Counted from the first letter of the stretch, positions 34,561-43,542 are shown. The stretch: 64,000 bases of DNA from Tunicatimonas pelagia (GCF_030506325.1 NZ_CP120683.1:2604001-2668000); one strand, 5' to 3'. Notes: generated from the letters alone by a model not told the origin. Program-made: numbers and translations.

Positions 34561-34888
34561 AATTGTCTCAATTTTTATTGTACCGGTAATAGACTAATCA
34601 GATGATGCTTGATTCAAGTCACCTCTACAATTACCGCTTAAACCAATGTGCAAGAACCTTTACTGCTGAAGGGAAAGCGAATTCTTCTATTATCAATTAT
34701 AGCAAAAATATATGAATTAACACAATCCCAAGAAATCTAGATTGTAATTTGTCACTAGTGTATCTGGCGTCATGGGTTCTGAGTCGACGCTATCTTCCCA
34801 CGGTGAACTTAAGGACATGTTTATATTGAACTACAACACCGTCATAGTAAGGAAGTATAACGAAGCTATCACACGACGACCACCTCCT
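34561..34888. other. Intergenic gap
   Basis: AT-rich spacer upstream of the beta-helix lipoprotein gene and downstream of the TPR gene. I see no gene, no strong hairpin and no repeat shared with the rest of the window. The promoter of the lipoprotein gene should be here but I cannot place it. Confidence 0.5.
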
Positions 34889-36169
34889 CTATTGCAGACG
34901 AGGGCGAATTACCACTTCTTCATTGATCCAACAACCTACTTGCATGACCTCACCCTTCTTGAGGTCTTCCTGAAAAATTTGCTCCATCGTCGGAAATTGC
35001 TGCTCGGCTTGCTGCATCAAATCACTTCTCCCCGCCCGTTGGTACATTTCGTAAGCCGCCCAGTACACCGCCCGATCCTGAACAATTGACTTCCCGCCTT
35101 TACAATTGTCAAAACTAGAAAAATAGAGATCACCGATCAGCTTATGCGCTTCCTTCTTAGAAGTATTCTGCTGAATTGATTTCCGGGCGGCTTCCCGGGC
35201 TTGGGGCTTACGGTTATTCCGTTGATAGTGCTGCGCCAACGAATACCACAACTCAGCCTTTTCATTATTTTCTTTCGCCAGAGTAATCGCTTGCTGCCAG
35301 TAGGTTTCGGCATTCTGGGGCTTATCCCTTATTTCATAAAGTTTGGCAATCGTCTTAGCCGTACCTACCGATGGTTCGTACCGAAGAACTGTTCGCAAAG
35401 CAGTCATGAAGGATAGCGCATCGCTACACTGATAAGCTAAAGCTAGCGCAATCACTTTCTTCGCCCAATCTAGCTGGGTAGTATCTTGAAGAAAAGGATT
35501 ACCAAACTTTTCCTGAATAGTGGCACAATCTAGCGTAATTGTTGCGATGAGCAATTTGTCCAGCAGCTCCTGCTTCTCTTTCGCATCAGGTTTACTTTTT
35601 TGCTGAAGCACTTTCGAAAGTTGATCGTAGCGATGGAGTATTTCTTCATCCGATAATTCGCTACCCCCGGCTTTTCGGTAGCGCCGTATCACATCCAGGT
35701 AAGCAACCAAGTTGGCACTGGAAAATTGCTGTTGACTCACTTGAAAAGCGTGTTCAAAGACTTCTAGTAACTCCGCGTACTTTTCAGGTTTATCCCGATA
35801 GTACTGATAAGCCGCGTGCGCTTTACGGTTCATTACCTTCGCTTCATCTGAGAAGTACTGGATGCGCTGGTCATACAGGTTAAGCTGCTGTCGTTGATAC
35901 TGCTCTCGTTTTTCTGGATCACCCGTCTCGGCTACTAACCCTTTAAATAACTTCTCACCCTGAATGTATAAAGTAGGAGTAAGATCGGGAGCTTGATTTA
36001 GCAACCAACGGAATGATTCTAGTGCTTCCGCGTAGGTCTTAGCCCGAACCCCATCGGTAAATAGCACCCAATTTGTCTGAGCTTGCGCCGTATCGTCTGG
36101 CCAGTTTATTTCTTGAGCATCAACCACTTCAGTCAGGCAAAGAGTTATTATCATCAACCACCATTTCAT
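34889..36169 (-). CDS. Secreted TPR-like protein of the VWA locus
   Basis: 426 residues from ATG 36169, with signal peptide MKWWLMIITLCLTEVVDAQ. Helical repeats run through the protein (e.g. YAEALESFRWLLNQAPDLTP, AETYWQQAITLAKENNEKAELWYSLAQHY, NRKPQAREAARKSIQQN), consistent with tetratricopeptide repeats that scaffold protein contacts in the periplasm. It starts 1 bp after the stop of the VWA lipoprotein gene, so the two are translated together and probably work together. No enzyme motif. Confidence 0.85.
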   Translation of the reverse strand: MKWWLMIITLCLTEVVDAQEINWPDDTAQAQTNWVLFTDGVRAKTYAEALESFRWLLNQAPDLTPTLYIQGEKLFKGLVAETGDPEKREQYQRQQLNLYDQRIQYFSDEAKVMNRKAHAAYQYYRDKPEKYAELLEVFEHAFQVSQQQFSSANLVAYLDVIRRYRKAGGSELSDEEILHRYDQLSKVLQQKSKPDAKEKQELLDKLLIATITLDCATIQEKFGNPFLQDTTQLDWAKKVIALALAYQCSDALSFMTALRTVLRYEPSVGTAKTIAKLYEIRDKPQNAETYWQQAITLAKENNEKAELWYSLAQHYQRNNRKPQAREAARKSIQQNTSKKEAHKLIGDLYFSSFDNCKGGKSIVQDRAVYWAAYEMYQRAGRSDLMQQAEQQFPTMEQIFQEDLKKGEVMQVGCWINEEVVIRPRLQ

Positions 36170-36170
36170 A

Positions 36171-37838
36171 CTAGCGAGGGTCATTTAGCAAGGTAGCCGT
36201 TCGTAGTAGTTGCTCAAAGTCTTGCCAGTCGGTATTGACCGTAGGTTTTGCGCCGTGCAGCCAAGCTTCTAACTGCTTGAACGTCAGCGTACCACTGTAC
36301 TGCGACTGCCGTAGCAGCATACCAAAGCCCGCCACTGTAGCCGATAACCGAAAGTTTTGGGAAGACTTAGCAAACGTATTTTCTGAATACCTGACAGGTT
36401 GCTCAATCAGTAGACTTTGCTTACTGCCGATGGGTTTGTAGCGCAATTTGAAGGTCAGTAGCTCGTTGGCATTGGCCTGATCGGTTACGATACTTTGCTG
36501 ATAGCGCAGTGCGGTAGCAGTACTCACTTCCTGGTCGGGTGGAGTAGGAATAATTTCATATAGAGCCGTCACGGTATGCCCCGCTCCTAATTCCCCGGCA
36601 TCCTTCAAATCATCATCAAAATCTTCGCGAGAGAGCAGGCGGTTTTCGTAGCCAATTAGCCGGTAGCTTTGTACCTGCTGGGGGTTAAATTCCAGTTGGA
36701 TTTTTACATCTTTGGCGATGGTAAACAGGTTGGCCCGTAGCTCGCGCACAAACACTTTTTCAGCTTCCTGAATGTGATCAATGTAAAAGTAGTTACCGTT
36801 ACCCGCATTGCTGATCTGCTCCATGCGTCCGTCCTTATAATTACCCATTCCAAATCCGCAAATGGTCAGATAAATATCCTGCTTGCGCTTTTCTTCAATC
36901 ATCCGTACCAAATCACCGGTAGACGATGTTCCGATGTTGAAATCACCGTCGGTAGCCAGGATTACGCGGTTGTTGCCGTCAGCAATAAAGTTTTCTTTCG
37001 CGATTTGGTAAGCTAGTTGAATACCCGCGCCCCCAGCGGTGGAACCTCCCGCCTGAAGATTATCCAAAGCTTTAAATATCGTATCTTTATCCGATGCCGG
37101 GGTAGACGGCAGTACCATTCCCGCCGCTCCGGCGTACACCACCATCGCCACCCGATCGGTAGGTTTCAGAGCATCAATCAGCAAGCGAAGTGATTTCTGT
37201 ACCAAAGGCAACTTGTTCGGCTCATCCATTGAACCGGAAACGTCCACTAAAAAAACCAGATTGCTGGGCGAAAGCTGCTCGTAGTCCAATGACTTCCCCT
37301 GAATACCCAGGTGTAGCAATTGATGCTCGGGGTTCCAAGGACATTGGGCTACTTCGGTAACTAAAGCAAAAGGATGCTCGCCCTTCGGTTGAGGATATTC
37401 GTAGGAGAAGTAGTTGACTAATTCTTCAATACGTACTGCATCCGGCGGAGGCAATTCGTGGTACTGCGTCAGGAACCGACGCACATTACTGTAGGAAGCG
37501 TTATCAACATCGATAGAAAAGGTAGAGAGTGGATTGTCCCATACCGCTACAAAATCGTTCTCGTAGATTCTGTCGTATTCCTCCGTATTAAAATTGATTT
37601 CTGGAAGTTCTTCAATAATCATAAATATCTCATCAGCTTCTTCTTCATCAGGAATGGCTTTTATCTCCGGGGGAAGTTTGATATCAGAGGGAGGAGCATT
37701 CGGGTCAGGTTGATAGGTAGGGGGAGGTGTTACATACGAATAATCATCACTTTGATCTCCCTGAGACTTATTATTATAACCTTTCTCGTGGCAGCCATTA
37801 AAAAGTATAACTAATAAAATGAAAAGTGCTCCAGACAT
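36171..37838 (-). CDS. VWA domain lipoprotein with DUF3520 (YfbK-like), paralogue 1
   Basis: 555 residues from ATG 37838, which gives leader MSGALFILLVILFNGC (lipobox FNGC, Cys16). The open frame continues upstream to 37967 only by reading through a REP-like repeat. The von Willebrand N-terminal region (NPLSTFSIDVDNASYSNVRR, ~102-121) is followed by the VWA domain with MIDAS residues Asp199, Ser201 and Ser203 in FLVDVSGSMD, and a C-terminal DUF3520 region. The family binds ligands through a metal ion at the envelope. The paralogue at 41632-43542 shares this architecture but has an extra N-terminal domain. Confidence 0.9.
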   Translation of the reverse strand: MSGALFILLVILFNGCHEKGYNNKSQGDQSDDYSYVTPPPTYQPDPNAPPSDIKLPPEIKAIPDEEEADEIFMIIEELPEINFNTEEYDRIYENDFVAVWDNPLSTFSIDVDNASYSNVRRFLTQYHELPPPDAVRIEELVNYFSYEYPQPKGEHPFALVTEVAQCPWNPEHQLLHLGIQGKSLDYEQLSPSNLVFLVDVSGSMDEPNKLPLVQKSLRLLIDALKPTDRVAMVVYAGAAGMVLPSTPASDKDTIFKALDNLQAGGSTAGGAGIQLAYQIAKENFIADGNNRVILATDGDFNIGTSSTGDLVRMIEEKRKQDIYLTICGFGMGNYKDGRMEQISNAGNGNYFYIDHIQEAEKVFVRELRANLFTIAKDVKIQLEFNPQQVQSYRLIGYENRLLSREDFDDDLKDAGELGAGHTVTALYEIIPTPPDQEVSTATALRYQQSIVTDQANANELLTFKLRYKPIGSKQSLLIEQPVRYSENTFAKSSQNFRLSATVAGFGMLLRQSQYSGTLTFKQLEAWLHGAKPTVNTDWQDFEQLLRTATLLNDPR

Positions 37839-37840
37839 TT

Positions 37841-37885
37841 TAAATCCCCCTTTCTCTCTCTTTGGAAAAGAGGGAGTTGGGCTAC
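37841..37885 (-). repeat. REP-like hairpin element directly upstream of the VWA gene
   Basis: On the minus strand the stretch reads ...CAACTCCCTCTTTTCC... then AAGGGGGATTTAAA and the ATG. This is the wording of small Bacteroidota REP elements (CCCTC...GAAAGGGGGATTT). It touches the start codon, and if translated it would give PTPSFPKREKGGF. A related element is at 39041-39090. Confidence 0.65.
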
Positions 37886-38088
37886 GTGATTTTGCACTCT
37901 CTGTTTTTAGTTGATTCGGGCATTTTACGTTTCGTTTTGACATAGCGCATAATTTTGATGATGCCAAAACTTAGCGAATTGGAGTGACGACTAGAAAATT
38001 TACCCTTGCAAAGCATTTGTAGATCATTTTACAAGGATTGTAAACGTTTTACAAAAGCTTATATCTTTTAGAACGTTACCTTGGGTAG

Positions 38089-39024
38089 ATGCCAGAGCTT
38101 GCTCAAACATATTTTCAGCAATTAAAACGGGATATTGTTCAAAAGGTGCGACAATCTCACCCGCAGCTTGACGCCGATATTAGCTCATGGAAAGGGCAGG
38201 AAATACGTTTGTTTCAGCAGGATTTAGAGGAAAAAGCCAACGGGCGAATTAGTGAGAAGTGGTTTTATACCCACATCAAATCAGATCAACCGCAGTTACC
38301 TCGCATCGATATTCTTAACTTACTGAGCCAGTACGTAGGCTACACTGATTGGGAAGATTACCGCAGTCGCCGTACCGCTGTCAGAAAACTATTTCAGGTA
38401 CCCTCTGCTGCTCAAAAATACTTTGCGGGCGCCGGTATTTTTCTGTTGCTAGTCGCGCTAGTTAGTTTATACGCACAGTTAAATGAACCGACTACCTATC
38501 AGTTTTGCTTTGTGAATGCCGACACTCGGGAGGCAGTTAATGGTGCTGGGCTTACGGTAGTAGTCTTATCCGAAAATGAGTCTCCCTACCGGGTTCCGGC
38601 GGATGAACTCGGTTGTATCGCCATTCGCTGGCGAGAACCGACAATTCGTTTGGCCGTGCAAGGAGCTTACTATCGTACTGATACGATCACCCGCATACTG
38701 AACAAAGCTCAAGCGACTGAGCAGATTGGCTTGAAAACCAACGACTACGCTTGGCTATTACGAATTTTCTCTCAGGCTGATGTTAACGATTGGCAGAAAC
38801 GACGCGCCCAACTAAATACTATGCTGACCGAGGATGCCCAAATCTACCAACTAACCGAAGGGCAAACACTGGGTATGGAGCTGTACAACAAACAGGAGTT
38901 CATCAATAAAATGACCATGCCAGTACGAAGCCTCAAAAATATCGAAATTTTAAGTACGAAATTCCGAAACGACCAGATTTGCGAACTACGATTTAAACAG
39001 GTGTACGATGAAATCAATCATTAA
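38089..39024 (+). CDS. Membrane protein of the VWA locus with a Bacteroidota-type N-terminal domain
   Basis: 311 residues. The first ~100 (WKGQEIRLFQQDLEEKANGR, ISEKWFYTHIK, RIDILNLLSQYVGYTDWEDY) form a helical domain I recall recurring at the N-terminus of other Bacteroidota regulatory proteins. One transmembrane segment follows (~112-130, AGAGIFLLLVALVSLYAQL), then an extracytoplasmic part. The layout resembles an anti-sigma or sensor protein, but nothing proves it. It is divergent from the VWA lipoprotein and overlaps the next gene by 17 bp. Function unknown. Confidence 0.75.
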   Translation: MPELAQTYFQQLKRDIVQKVRQSHPQLDADISSWKGQEIRLFQQDLEEKANGRISEKWFYTHIKSDQPQLPRIDILNLLSQYVGYTDWEDYRSRRTAVRKLFQVPSAAQKYFAGAGIFLLLVALVSLYAQLNEPTTYQFCFVNADTREAVNGAGLTVVVLSENESPYRVPADELGCIAIRWREPTIRLAVQGAYYRTDTITRILNKAQATEQIGLKTNDYAWLLRIFSQADVNDWQKRRAQLNTMLTEDAQIYQLTEGQTLGMELYNKQEFINKMTMPVRSLKNIEILSTKFRNDQICELRFKQVYDEINH

Positions 39025-39730
39025 AATCTTTTTAAGTGACCCTCCCCCTTTGAAAAGGGGGTTAGGGGGATTTTCTAAAAATCCCCCCAAAGCAGTTACT
39101 ATCAGACTCACTCTATTTTCGTGCTTACTTCTGCTATTGCTAGGACTAACCCGTTGCGCCACCTCGCACCGCGAGAGAGCTATCGAGAATGAATCTGCCG
39201 AAGCCACTATTATGTCGGGCGAACTGGAAGCTCAGTTTACGACGGACTATCTTTCAGGCGACCTCTTATATGCCCTAGAAGTACGCGCCCAACAGAAACT
39301 CATCGATTTTGCCGACTACGTAACGCTAATCGGTAACCCAACCATAGACAGTACCTTTCGCCAGCAAGCCCAAGAACAAGCCCGTCAGTTATTCATTCAT
39401 CCGCAAATGCTGGTTGTTTGGGAAGAAGAACAACTCACTTTGGAAAGTTTCTTACACGAGATTGAGCAAAAAAGTGATAATCAGCAATATATCATTCAAG
39501 ACATTGAGCTCGTTCAACCACTCAGGCAAGACTCTGCTCGACGGGAGCCCACTCGGCAAGACTCCGCTCAGCAGTACTCGGGTTTACTTACTTTTTCCCA
39601 ACTGCTAGCAACTGAGGGACAGGAGGTTGCTTACCAGCGAAAAGTAGAAATTTGGGTTAAAAAAGTGGATAAGCAATTTGGCAACGAGCACAAACAGGTT
39701 TGGGAGGTTTTTCTGGGTAGTATTAAATAA
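39008..39730 (+). CDS. Envelope protein whose N-terminus is encoded by a REP-like repeat
   Basis: 240 residues from ATG 39008, overlapping the previous gene by 17 bp. Residues ~11-28 (DPPPLKRGLGGFSKNPPK) are the translation of a double-hairpin REP-like element (39041-39090), not ordinary protein sequence. The hydrophobic core LTLFSCLLLLLLGLTRC follows, ending in a poor lipobox. The rest is helical, ending VEIWVKKVDKQFGN...VWEVFLGSIK. There is no other start between the repeat and the leader, so the insertion seems to have lengthened the signal peptide. Probably works with the preceding gene; function unknown. Confidence 0.7.
   Translation: MKSIIKIFLSDPPPLKRGLGGFSKNPPKAVTIRLTLFSCLLLLLLGLTRCATSHRERAIENESAEATIMSGELEAQFTTDYLSGDLLYALEVRAQQKLIDFADYVTLIGNPTIDSTFRQQAQEQARQLFIHPQMLVVWEEEQLTLESFLHEIEQKSDNQQYIIQDIELVQPLRQDSARREPTRQDSAQQYSGLLTFSQLLATEGQEVAYQRKVEIWVKKVDKQFGNEHKQVWEVFLGSIK
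39041..39090 (+). repeat. REP-like double hairpin inside a coding region
   Basis: Two hairpins in a row: CCCCCTTT/AAAGGGGG (39044-39061, 2-nt loop) and GGGGGATTTT/AAAATCCCCC (39065-39087). The wording matches a widespread REP-type element and is related to the one at 37841-37885. Its ~50 bp are read in frame as part of the gene starting at 39008. Confidence 0.85.
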
Positions 39731-39780
39731 CCCTTCTGAGGTTTAGTAACTTTATCTGCGATTTCTTTCCCTAACAACCG

Positions 39781-40002
39781 ATGAACGCCGAACAGATCCT
39801 TACCCAACTGCACGATCTAGCAAACCCAACTTATCTGTCTAAATTACAGCGATTCGGTATCCCCACAGATCGAGCACTAGGCATCCGGATGCCAGTGCTA
39901 CGACTGGCCGAACCTTACCGTACTGTTTTAAGCGTCATTCTACTAAGTACTTGCGTTTACCTGATAATAAGCAGCTTTATTGTTGTATCATTGGAACTAT
40001 GA
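39781..40002 (+). pseudogene. alkD remnant (DNA alkylation repair, N-terminus only)
   Basis: The first ~41 codons (MNAEQILTQLHDLANPTYL, LSKLQRFGIPTDRALGIRMP) resemble the start of AlkD-like DNA glycosylases, including the family's LGI.MP.LR entry. A full gene needs ~200 codons. After LR the sequence turns into an unrelated hydrophobic frame that ends in a TGA overlapping the ATG at 39999. The rest of alkD is absent from the window, so this is a deletion scar near an IS element. Confidence 0.6.
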
Positions 40003-40139
40003 ACATACCAAGTTTACCTACAGATAGCTTTAGCAAATTCTTAACGGTTTTATCAATCCTTCTTTTAAGTTTTTTCTTTTACAAAATGACCGATTATCAA
40101 TACTTCGGACAGAATTTAGGAAAAGAGAAGGCACCCCAT
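39999..40139 (+). pseudogene. Small membrane protein, 5' part, split by the IS4-type element
   Basis: 47 codons from ATG 39999 (MNIPSLPTDSFSKFLTVLSI) with one membrane segment, cut by the insertion at 40139. The frame resumes exactly at 41379 after removing the element and one CCAT copy, giving a reconstructed protein of ~90 residues. Function unknown. Confidence 0.7.
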
Positions 40140-41374
40140 TAAGTTAGTTTTGCGAACAACTTTAGGGTACCATGAAAACCATAGAGATTCTCCAGACGAT
40201 AATGGCAAAAATGCCGGACATATCCCAACCCATGCATAAGTTTTTAGTGCATCTTGTACAGGTGTTCTTATCGGCTAAGGGGCGTTATAACTTTACCAAC
40301 TTGTCGCGCTGGGGCGACCTATGTGAGCGTACGTTTCGGCGTAATTACGACAAAGCTTTTGATTTCAGACACTTTAGTGAGGTGCTCATTGATCTGTTTT
40401 TTGCTAACCACTCCTGGATTGCGGTGAGTGACTGTAGCTACGTTGCTAAGAGCGGTAAAAAGACGTACGGTTTGGATAGGTACTGGAGCGGATGCTCCCA
40501 AAAAGCAATTAAAGGATTAGAGATTAGTGCGCTGGCTTTGGTATCAGTGAAAAGCGGATTGGCCTTAACCCTATCGGTACACCAAACCCCTGGTGGACTC
40601 AAAGACGAGACCAACCGCTTACTTTTCTACTTACAGCAGCTAGTCCGTTGTAGTGCCTACCTGCTCAAAAAGACGAAGTACTGGGTGGTAGACGGCTTTT
40701 ACGCCAAACAAGCCGCTTGGGATCAGGTAGCTGCGTTAGGTATGTTCATGATCACTAAGTTGCGCGGTGATGCCAATATGAACTACTTATATGAAGGCCC
40801 CCAAAAGCCCCGAGGGAGAAAACGCAAGAATGGGGGTAAAGTTCACTGGAAAGGCGATGAGGTGTTAACTCGTTTTGAACAACAGGGTACCACCCCTGAA
40901 GGTTGGCAAGTCTATTGCCAAGTGGTTTGGTCGGTAAAGTGGAAGCGAAAGATAAAAGTAGTGATGGTTACTACACAAAGTAAAAGCGGCCGAACCGGTT
41001 TGTTCTTGTTAGGATGTTCGGATCTGGAACTCTCAGCAAGTCGTATTCTAGCATACTATCGCTTGCGCTTCAATATTGAGTTTCTCTTTAGAGATGCTAA
41101 GCAGCATTTAGGACTCAGCCACTGCCAAAGCACTCAAGAAAAACGTTTGGCCTTCCATTTTCAGGCCGTCATGATGACTTTGAATCTGTGTTTGGTAGAG
41201 AATCACTTGCAGGGTAGAACCAGCTTCTCACTGCAAGACGTCAAAACAGAGCATTTTAATACCCGTTGGCTACAAATCATTATTTCAAACTTAAATCTGG
41301 ACGCTGAGTCAATAAAAATGCACCCCAACTACCCAAAGCTATTGCAACGGGGAAAATTGGCTGCATAAAACTGT
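40140..41374 (+). mobile_element. IS4-type insertion sequence with 4-bp target duplication
   Basis: 1,235 bp flanked by CCAT (40136-40139 and 41375-41378). Precise removal with one CCAT restores an open frame across the site, which supports these boundaries. The ends share only a short, imperfect inverted motif (TTAGTTTTGC versus CAGTTTTATGC). One transposase gene fills it. Confidence 0.75.
40172..41368 (+). CDS. IS4-type (DDE, PF01609-like) transposase
   Basis: 398 residues, intact. The catalytic triad is visible: Asp in AVSDCSYVAKSG (~85), Asp in WVVDGFYAKQAA, and Glu in YRLRFNIEFLFRDAKQHLG, the Y(2)R(3)E-type signature of IS4 relatives. A basic PRGRKRKNGGK stretch lies in the middle insertion domain. 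It ends 6 bp before the right end of the element. Confidence 0.88.
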   Translation: MKTIEILQTIMAKMPDISQPMHKFLVHLVQVFLSAKGRYNFTNLSRWGDLCERTFRRNYDKAFDFRHFSEVLIDLFFANHSWIAVSDCSYVAKSGKKTYGLDRYWSGCSQKAIKGLEISALALVSVKSGLALTLSVHQTPGGLKDETNRLLFYLQQLVRCSAYLLKKTKYWVVDGFYAKQAAWDQVAALGMFMITKLRGDANMNYLYEGPQKPRGRKRKNGGKVHWKGDEVLTRFEQQGTTPEGWQVYCQVVWSVKWKRKIKVVMVTTQSKSGRTGLFLLGCSDLELSASRILAYYRLRFNIEFLFRDAKQHLGLSHCQSTQEKRLAFHFQAVMMTLNLCLVENHLQGRTSFSLQDVKTEHFNTRWLQIIISNLNLDAESIKMHPNYPKLLQRGKLAA

Positions 41375-41378
41375 CCAT

Positions 41379-41510
41379 ACTATTGATTATAGCACATTAG
41401 AAAAATCTGTAGAATTACAGAAACTACAGATGAAACTCCATAATTCTTCAAAAACCAGCTTTATCTTTTGTACAATAGTCAAGACTACCTCTGACAGTCG
41501 AGGTTTTTGA
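41379..41510 (+). pseudogene. Small membrane protein, 3' part, beyond the IS4-type element
   Basis: 43 codons in the frame predicted by excision (TIDYSTLEKSVELQKLQMKL...) ending at TGA 41508. The first half is a heptad-like helix of the kind found after a single membrane segment. It has no start of its own. Confidence 0.65.
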
Positions 41511-41531
41511 GAAGCGTTTTCTAAGGCATAT

Positions 41532-41575
41532 AAACACCCCTCAGAGTCCTCTGAATGAGACTATGAGGGGTGTTT
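41532..41575. terminator. 12-bp stem between convergent genes
   Basis: AAACACCCCTCA and TGAGGGGTGTTT pair perfectly, with inner AGTC/GACT pairing in the 20-nt loop. It lies between the split small gene (plus) and the second VWA gene (minus, ending 41632). With A/T-rich arm ends it can serve both strands, though no long T-run follows. Confidence 0.65.
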
Positions 41576-41631
41576 GAGGTCTACCACTCTGTTGAACAAG
41601 CCGTAATAACCTTTACCGTTTACTCAATATT

Positions 41632-43542
41632 CTAATTACTCGCCAGCAAATTACACGATTCTACCAGCCGGATAAATTCTTGACGGTAACCTTCTTGATC
41701 TTCGCCTTTTGATTCGCGAGCCATTTGGGCTACGGCATCGTAAGTTAGATTTCCTTTGAAATTAGAATCGCGTAGTAGCATACCGAAACCAGCTACGGAC
41801 GCGGCAAACCGTAGGTTTTCCGAAGCTTCATTAAACGACTTTACTTCACCCGTGAGTGGTTGCTCAATCAGCTTACTAGTGTCGCCATCTGGAGCTTTGT
41901 AGCGTAGCTTGAGCGTGAGCCATTCGTCGGTACGAGAAGCAGATCGCTCGGTTTTCTGCTTTTGGTACTTCAAGTCATCTACCGATTTCAGCAAGTCGCC
42001 CGCATCTATTCCGGCAGGAATAACTTCGTACAGGGCAGTGACCGTATGACCAGAGCCTAGCTCGCCCGCATCTTTCTTATCATCGTTAAAATCTTCGCTG
42101 CGGAGGGCACGGTTCTCGTAGCCAATTAAACGGTGGCCCTGCACTTTGGTAGGATTGAATTCAATCTGAAACTTCACGTCTTTGGCGATGGTGAATAATG
42201 TTCCGCCAAACTCGCTGACCAGTACTTTTTTGGCTTCCTGAATATTGTCAATGTAGGCGTAGTTACCGTTGCCTTTGTCAGCCAGCAGTTCCATTTTAGA
42301 ATCTTTGTAGTTGCCCATACCGAAACCTAACACCGTCAAAAATATTCCTTCTTCCCGCTTCTTCTCAATCATTCGCTCCATGGCCGCGTTGCTAGACTCA
42401 CCAATATTAAAATCACCGTCAGTAGCCAGAATGATTCGGTTGTTACCGCCATCCTGAAAATTTTTCTTGGCAATATCATAAGCGAGTTGGATTCCCGCAC
42501 CTCCGGCGGTAGAACCTCCGGCTTGCAGTCGGTCTAAGGCTTCTTTGATCTTCGCTTTTTCGTTACCTGGGGTAGATTCTAATACTACTCCAGCGGCTCC
42601 GGCATATACTACCATCGCTACCCGGTCTTGAGGACGTAGCTGGTCGGTGAGCATTCGGAAGGCTTTTTTCAGTAACGGTAGCTTGTTAGAGTAGTCCATT
42701 GAGCCGGATACGTCGATCAGAAATACCAGATTAGAGGCCGGGAGATTTTCCGTAGGAATTTCTTTGCCTTGCAAACCAATTTTCAGTAAATGATGCTGCG
42801 GATTCCAAGGGCATTCTACCAGTTCAGGATTCACTGAAAATGGATCATCGCCCTTAGGCTGTGGATAATTATATTTGAAGTAATTGACCATTTCTTCTAT
42901 GCGAACCGCATCGGTAGGCGGCATTTCGCCCTGATTGATAAATCGGCGAATGTTACCGTAAGAAGCAGCATCTACATCAATAGAAAAGGTAGAAAGGGGG
43001 TTCTGCGACGATGCCAAAAACGGATTTTCCCGGATGGTAGCGTATTCTTCGGTATTAAACTCTTGCGGTAGTTCATCATCTACTGGTGGATAATACACAC
43101 CTGATTCCTGCTCAACCACATCGTACATGGCGGGGGCAGGAGCAGAAGAAATTGAATTAGCTCCACGTATTCGCGCTACCGATCCAGTAACCGCTCGTTT
43201 ATATTGAGGAGCATATCCGGTAACTACGACTTCCGATAGTTCCTGAACATCGGCTACTAGTTGTACATTAATTGCGGATTGGTTTTTAACCTTAACTTCC
43301 TGCGTTACATAGCCAATAAAACTAAAAACCAATACATCTTTTTCAGATACATTCTCTATTCGGTACTGTCCGTTCATATCGGTCACAGTTCCGGTTTGAG
43401 AGCTTTTTACAATTACATTGACTCCAGGCAGCACTGCTCCGCCATCGATATCTGTAACCGTTCCGGTAATAGTTTGGGTTGGATTAGGTCGCCAGGTGAA
43501 TGCGGTAAGCAATCCCAGCAAAATTATCATCACTGTTTTCAT
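41632..43542 (-). CDS. VWA/DUF3520 protein with N-terminal carboxypeptidase-regulatory domain, paralogue 2
   Basis: 636 residues with a short leader (MKTVMIILLGLLTAFTW). Residues ~24-98 are a CarboxypepD_reg-like domain (ITGTVTDIDGGAVLPGVNVI), followed by ELSEVVVTGYAPQYKRAVTG (~101-120), which is the plug-entry wording of SusC-type TonB receptors. Then come NPLSTFSIDVDAASYGNIRR (~181-200) and a VWA domain with MIDAS Asp277, Ser279, Ser281 (FLIDVSGSMD), and DUF3520. It is divergent from the ECF sigma and anti-sigma genes and is a likely target or partner of them. It is paralogous to 36171-37838. Confidence 0.9.
   Translation of the reverse strand: MKTVMIILLGLLTAFTWRPNPTQTITGTVTDIDGGAVLPGVNVIVKSSQTGTVTDMNGQYRIENVSEKDVLVFSFIGYVTQEVKVKNQSAINVQLVADVQELSEVVVTGYAPQYKRAVTGSVARIRGANSISSAPAPAMYDVVEQESGVYYPPVDDELPQEFNTEEYATIRENPFLASSQNPLSTFSIDVDAASYGNIRRFINQGEMPPTDAVRIEEMVNYFKYNYPQPKGDDPFSVNPELVECPWNPQHHLLKIGLQGKEIPTENLPASNLVFLIDVSGSMDYSNKLPLLKKAFRMLTDQLRPQDRVAMVVYAGAAGVVLESTPGNEKAKIKEALDRLQAGGSTAGGAGIQLAYDIAKKNFQDGGNNRIILATDGDFNIGESSNAAMERMIEKKREEGIFLTVLGFGMGNYKDSKMELLADKGNGNYAYIDNIQEAKKVLVSEFGGTLFTIAKDVKFQIEFNPTKVQGHRLIGYENRALRSEDFNDDKKDAGELGSGHTVTALYEVIPAGIDAGDLLKSVDDLKYQKQKTERSASRTDEWLTLKLRYKAPDGDTSKLIEQPLTGEVKSFNEASENLRFAASVAGFGMLLRDSNFKGNLTYDAVAQMARESKGEDQEGYRQEFIRLVESCNLLASN

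Noticed and set aside
34772-35089. 105-codon plus-strand frame overlapping the TPR gene's end
   Set aside because: Most of it lies antisense to the well-supported TPR gene and has no recognisable features.
36171-37967. Upstream start of the VWA gene at 37967
   Set aside because: The added 43 residues include the translation of a REP-like repeat and hide the lipoprotein leader, so ATG 37838 is used.
40319-40501. Antisense frame in the IS4-type transposase
   Set aside because: Shadow of the intact transposase, with no start context or similarity.
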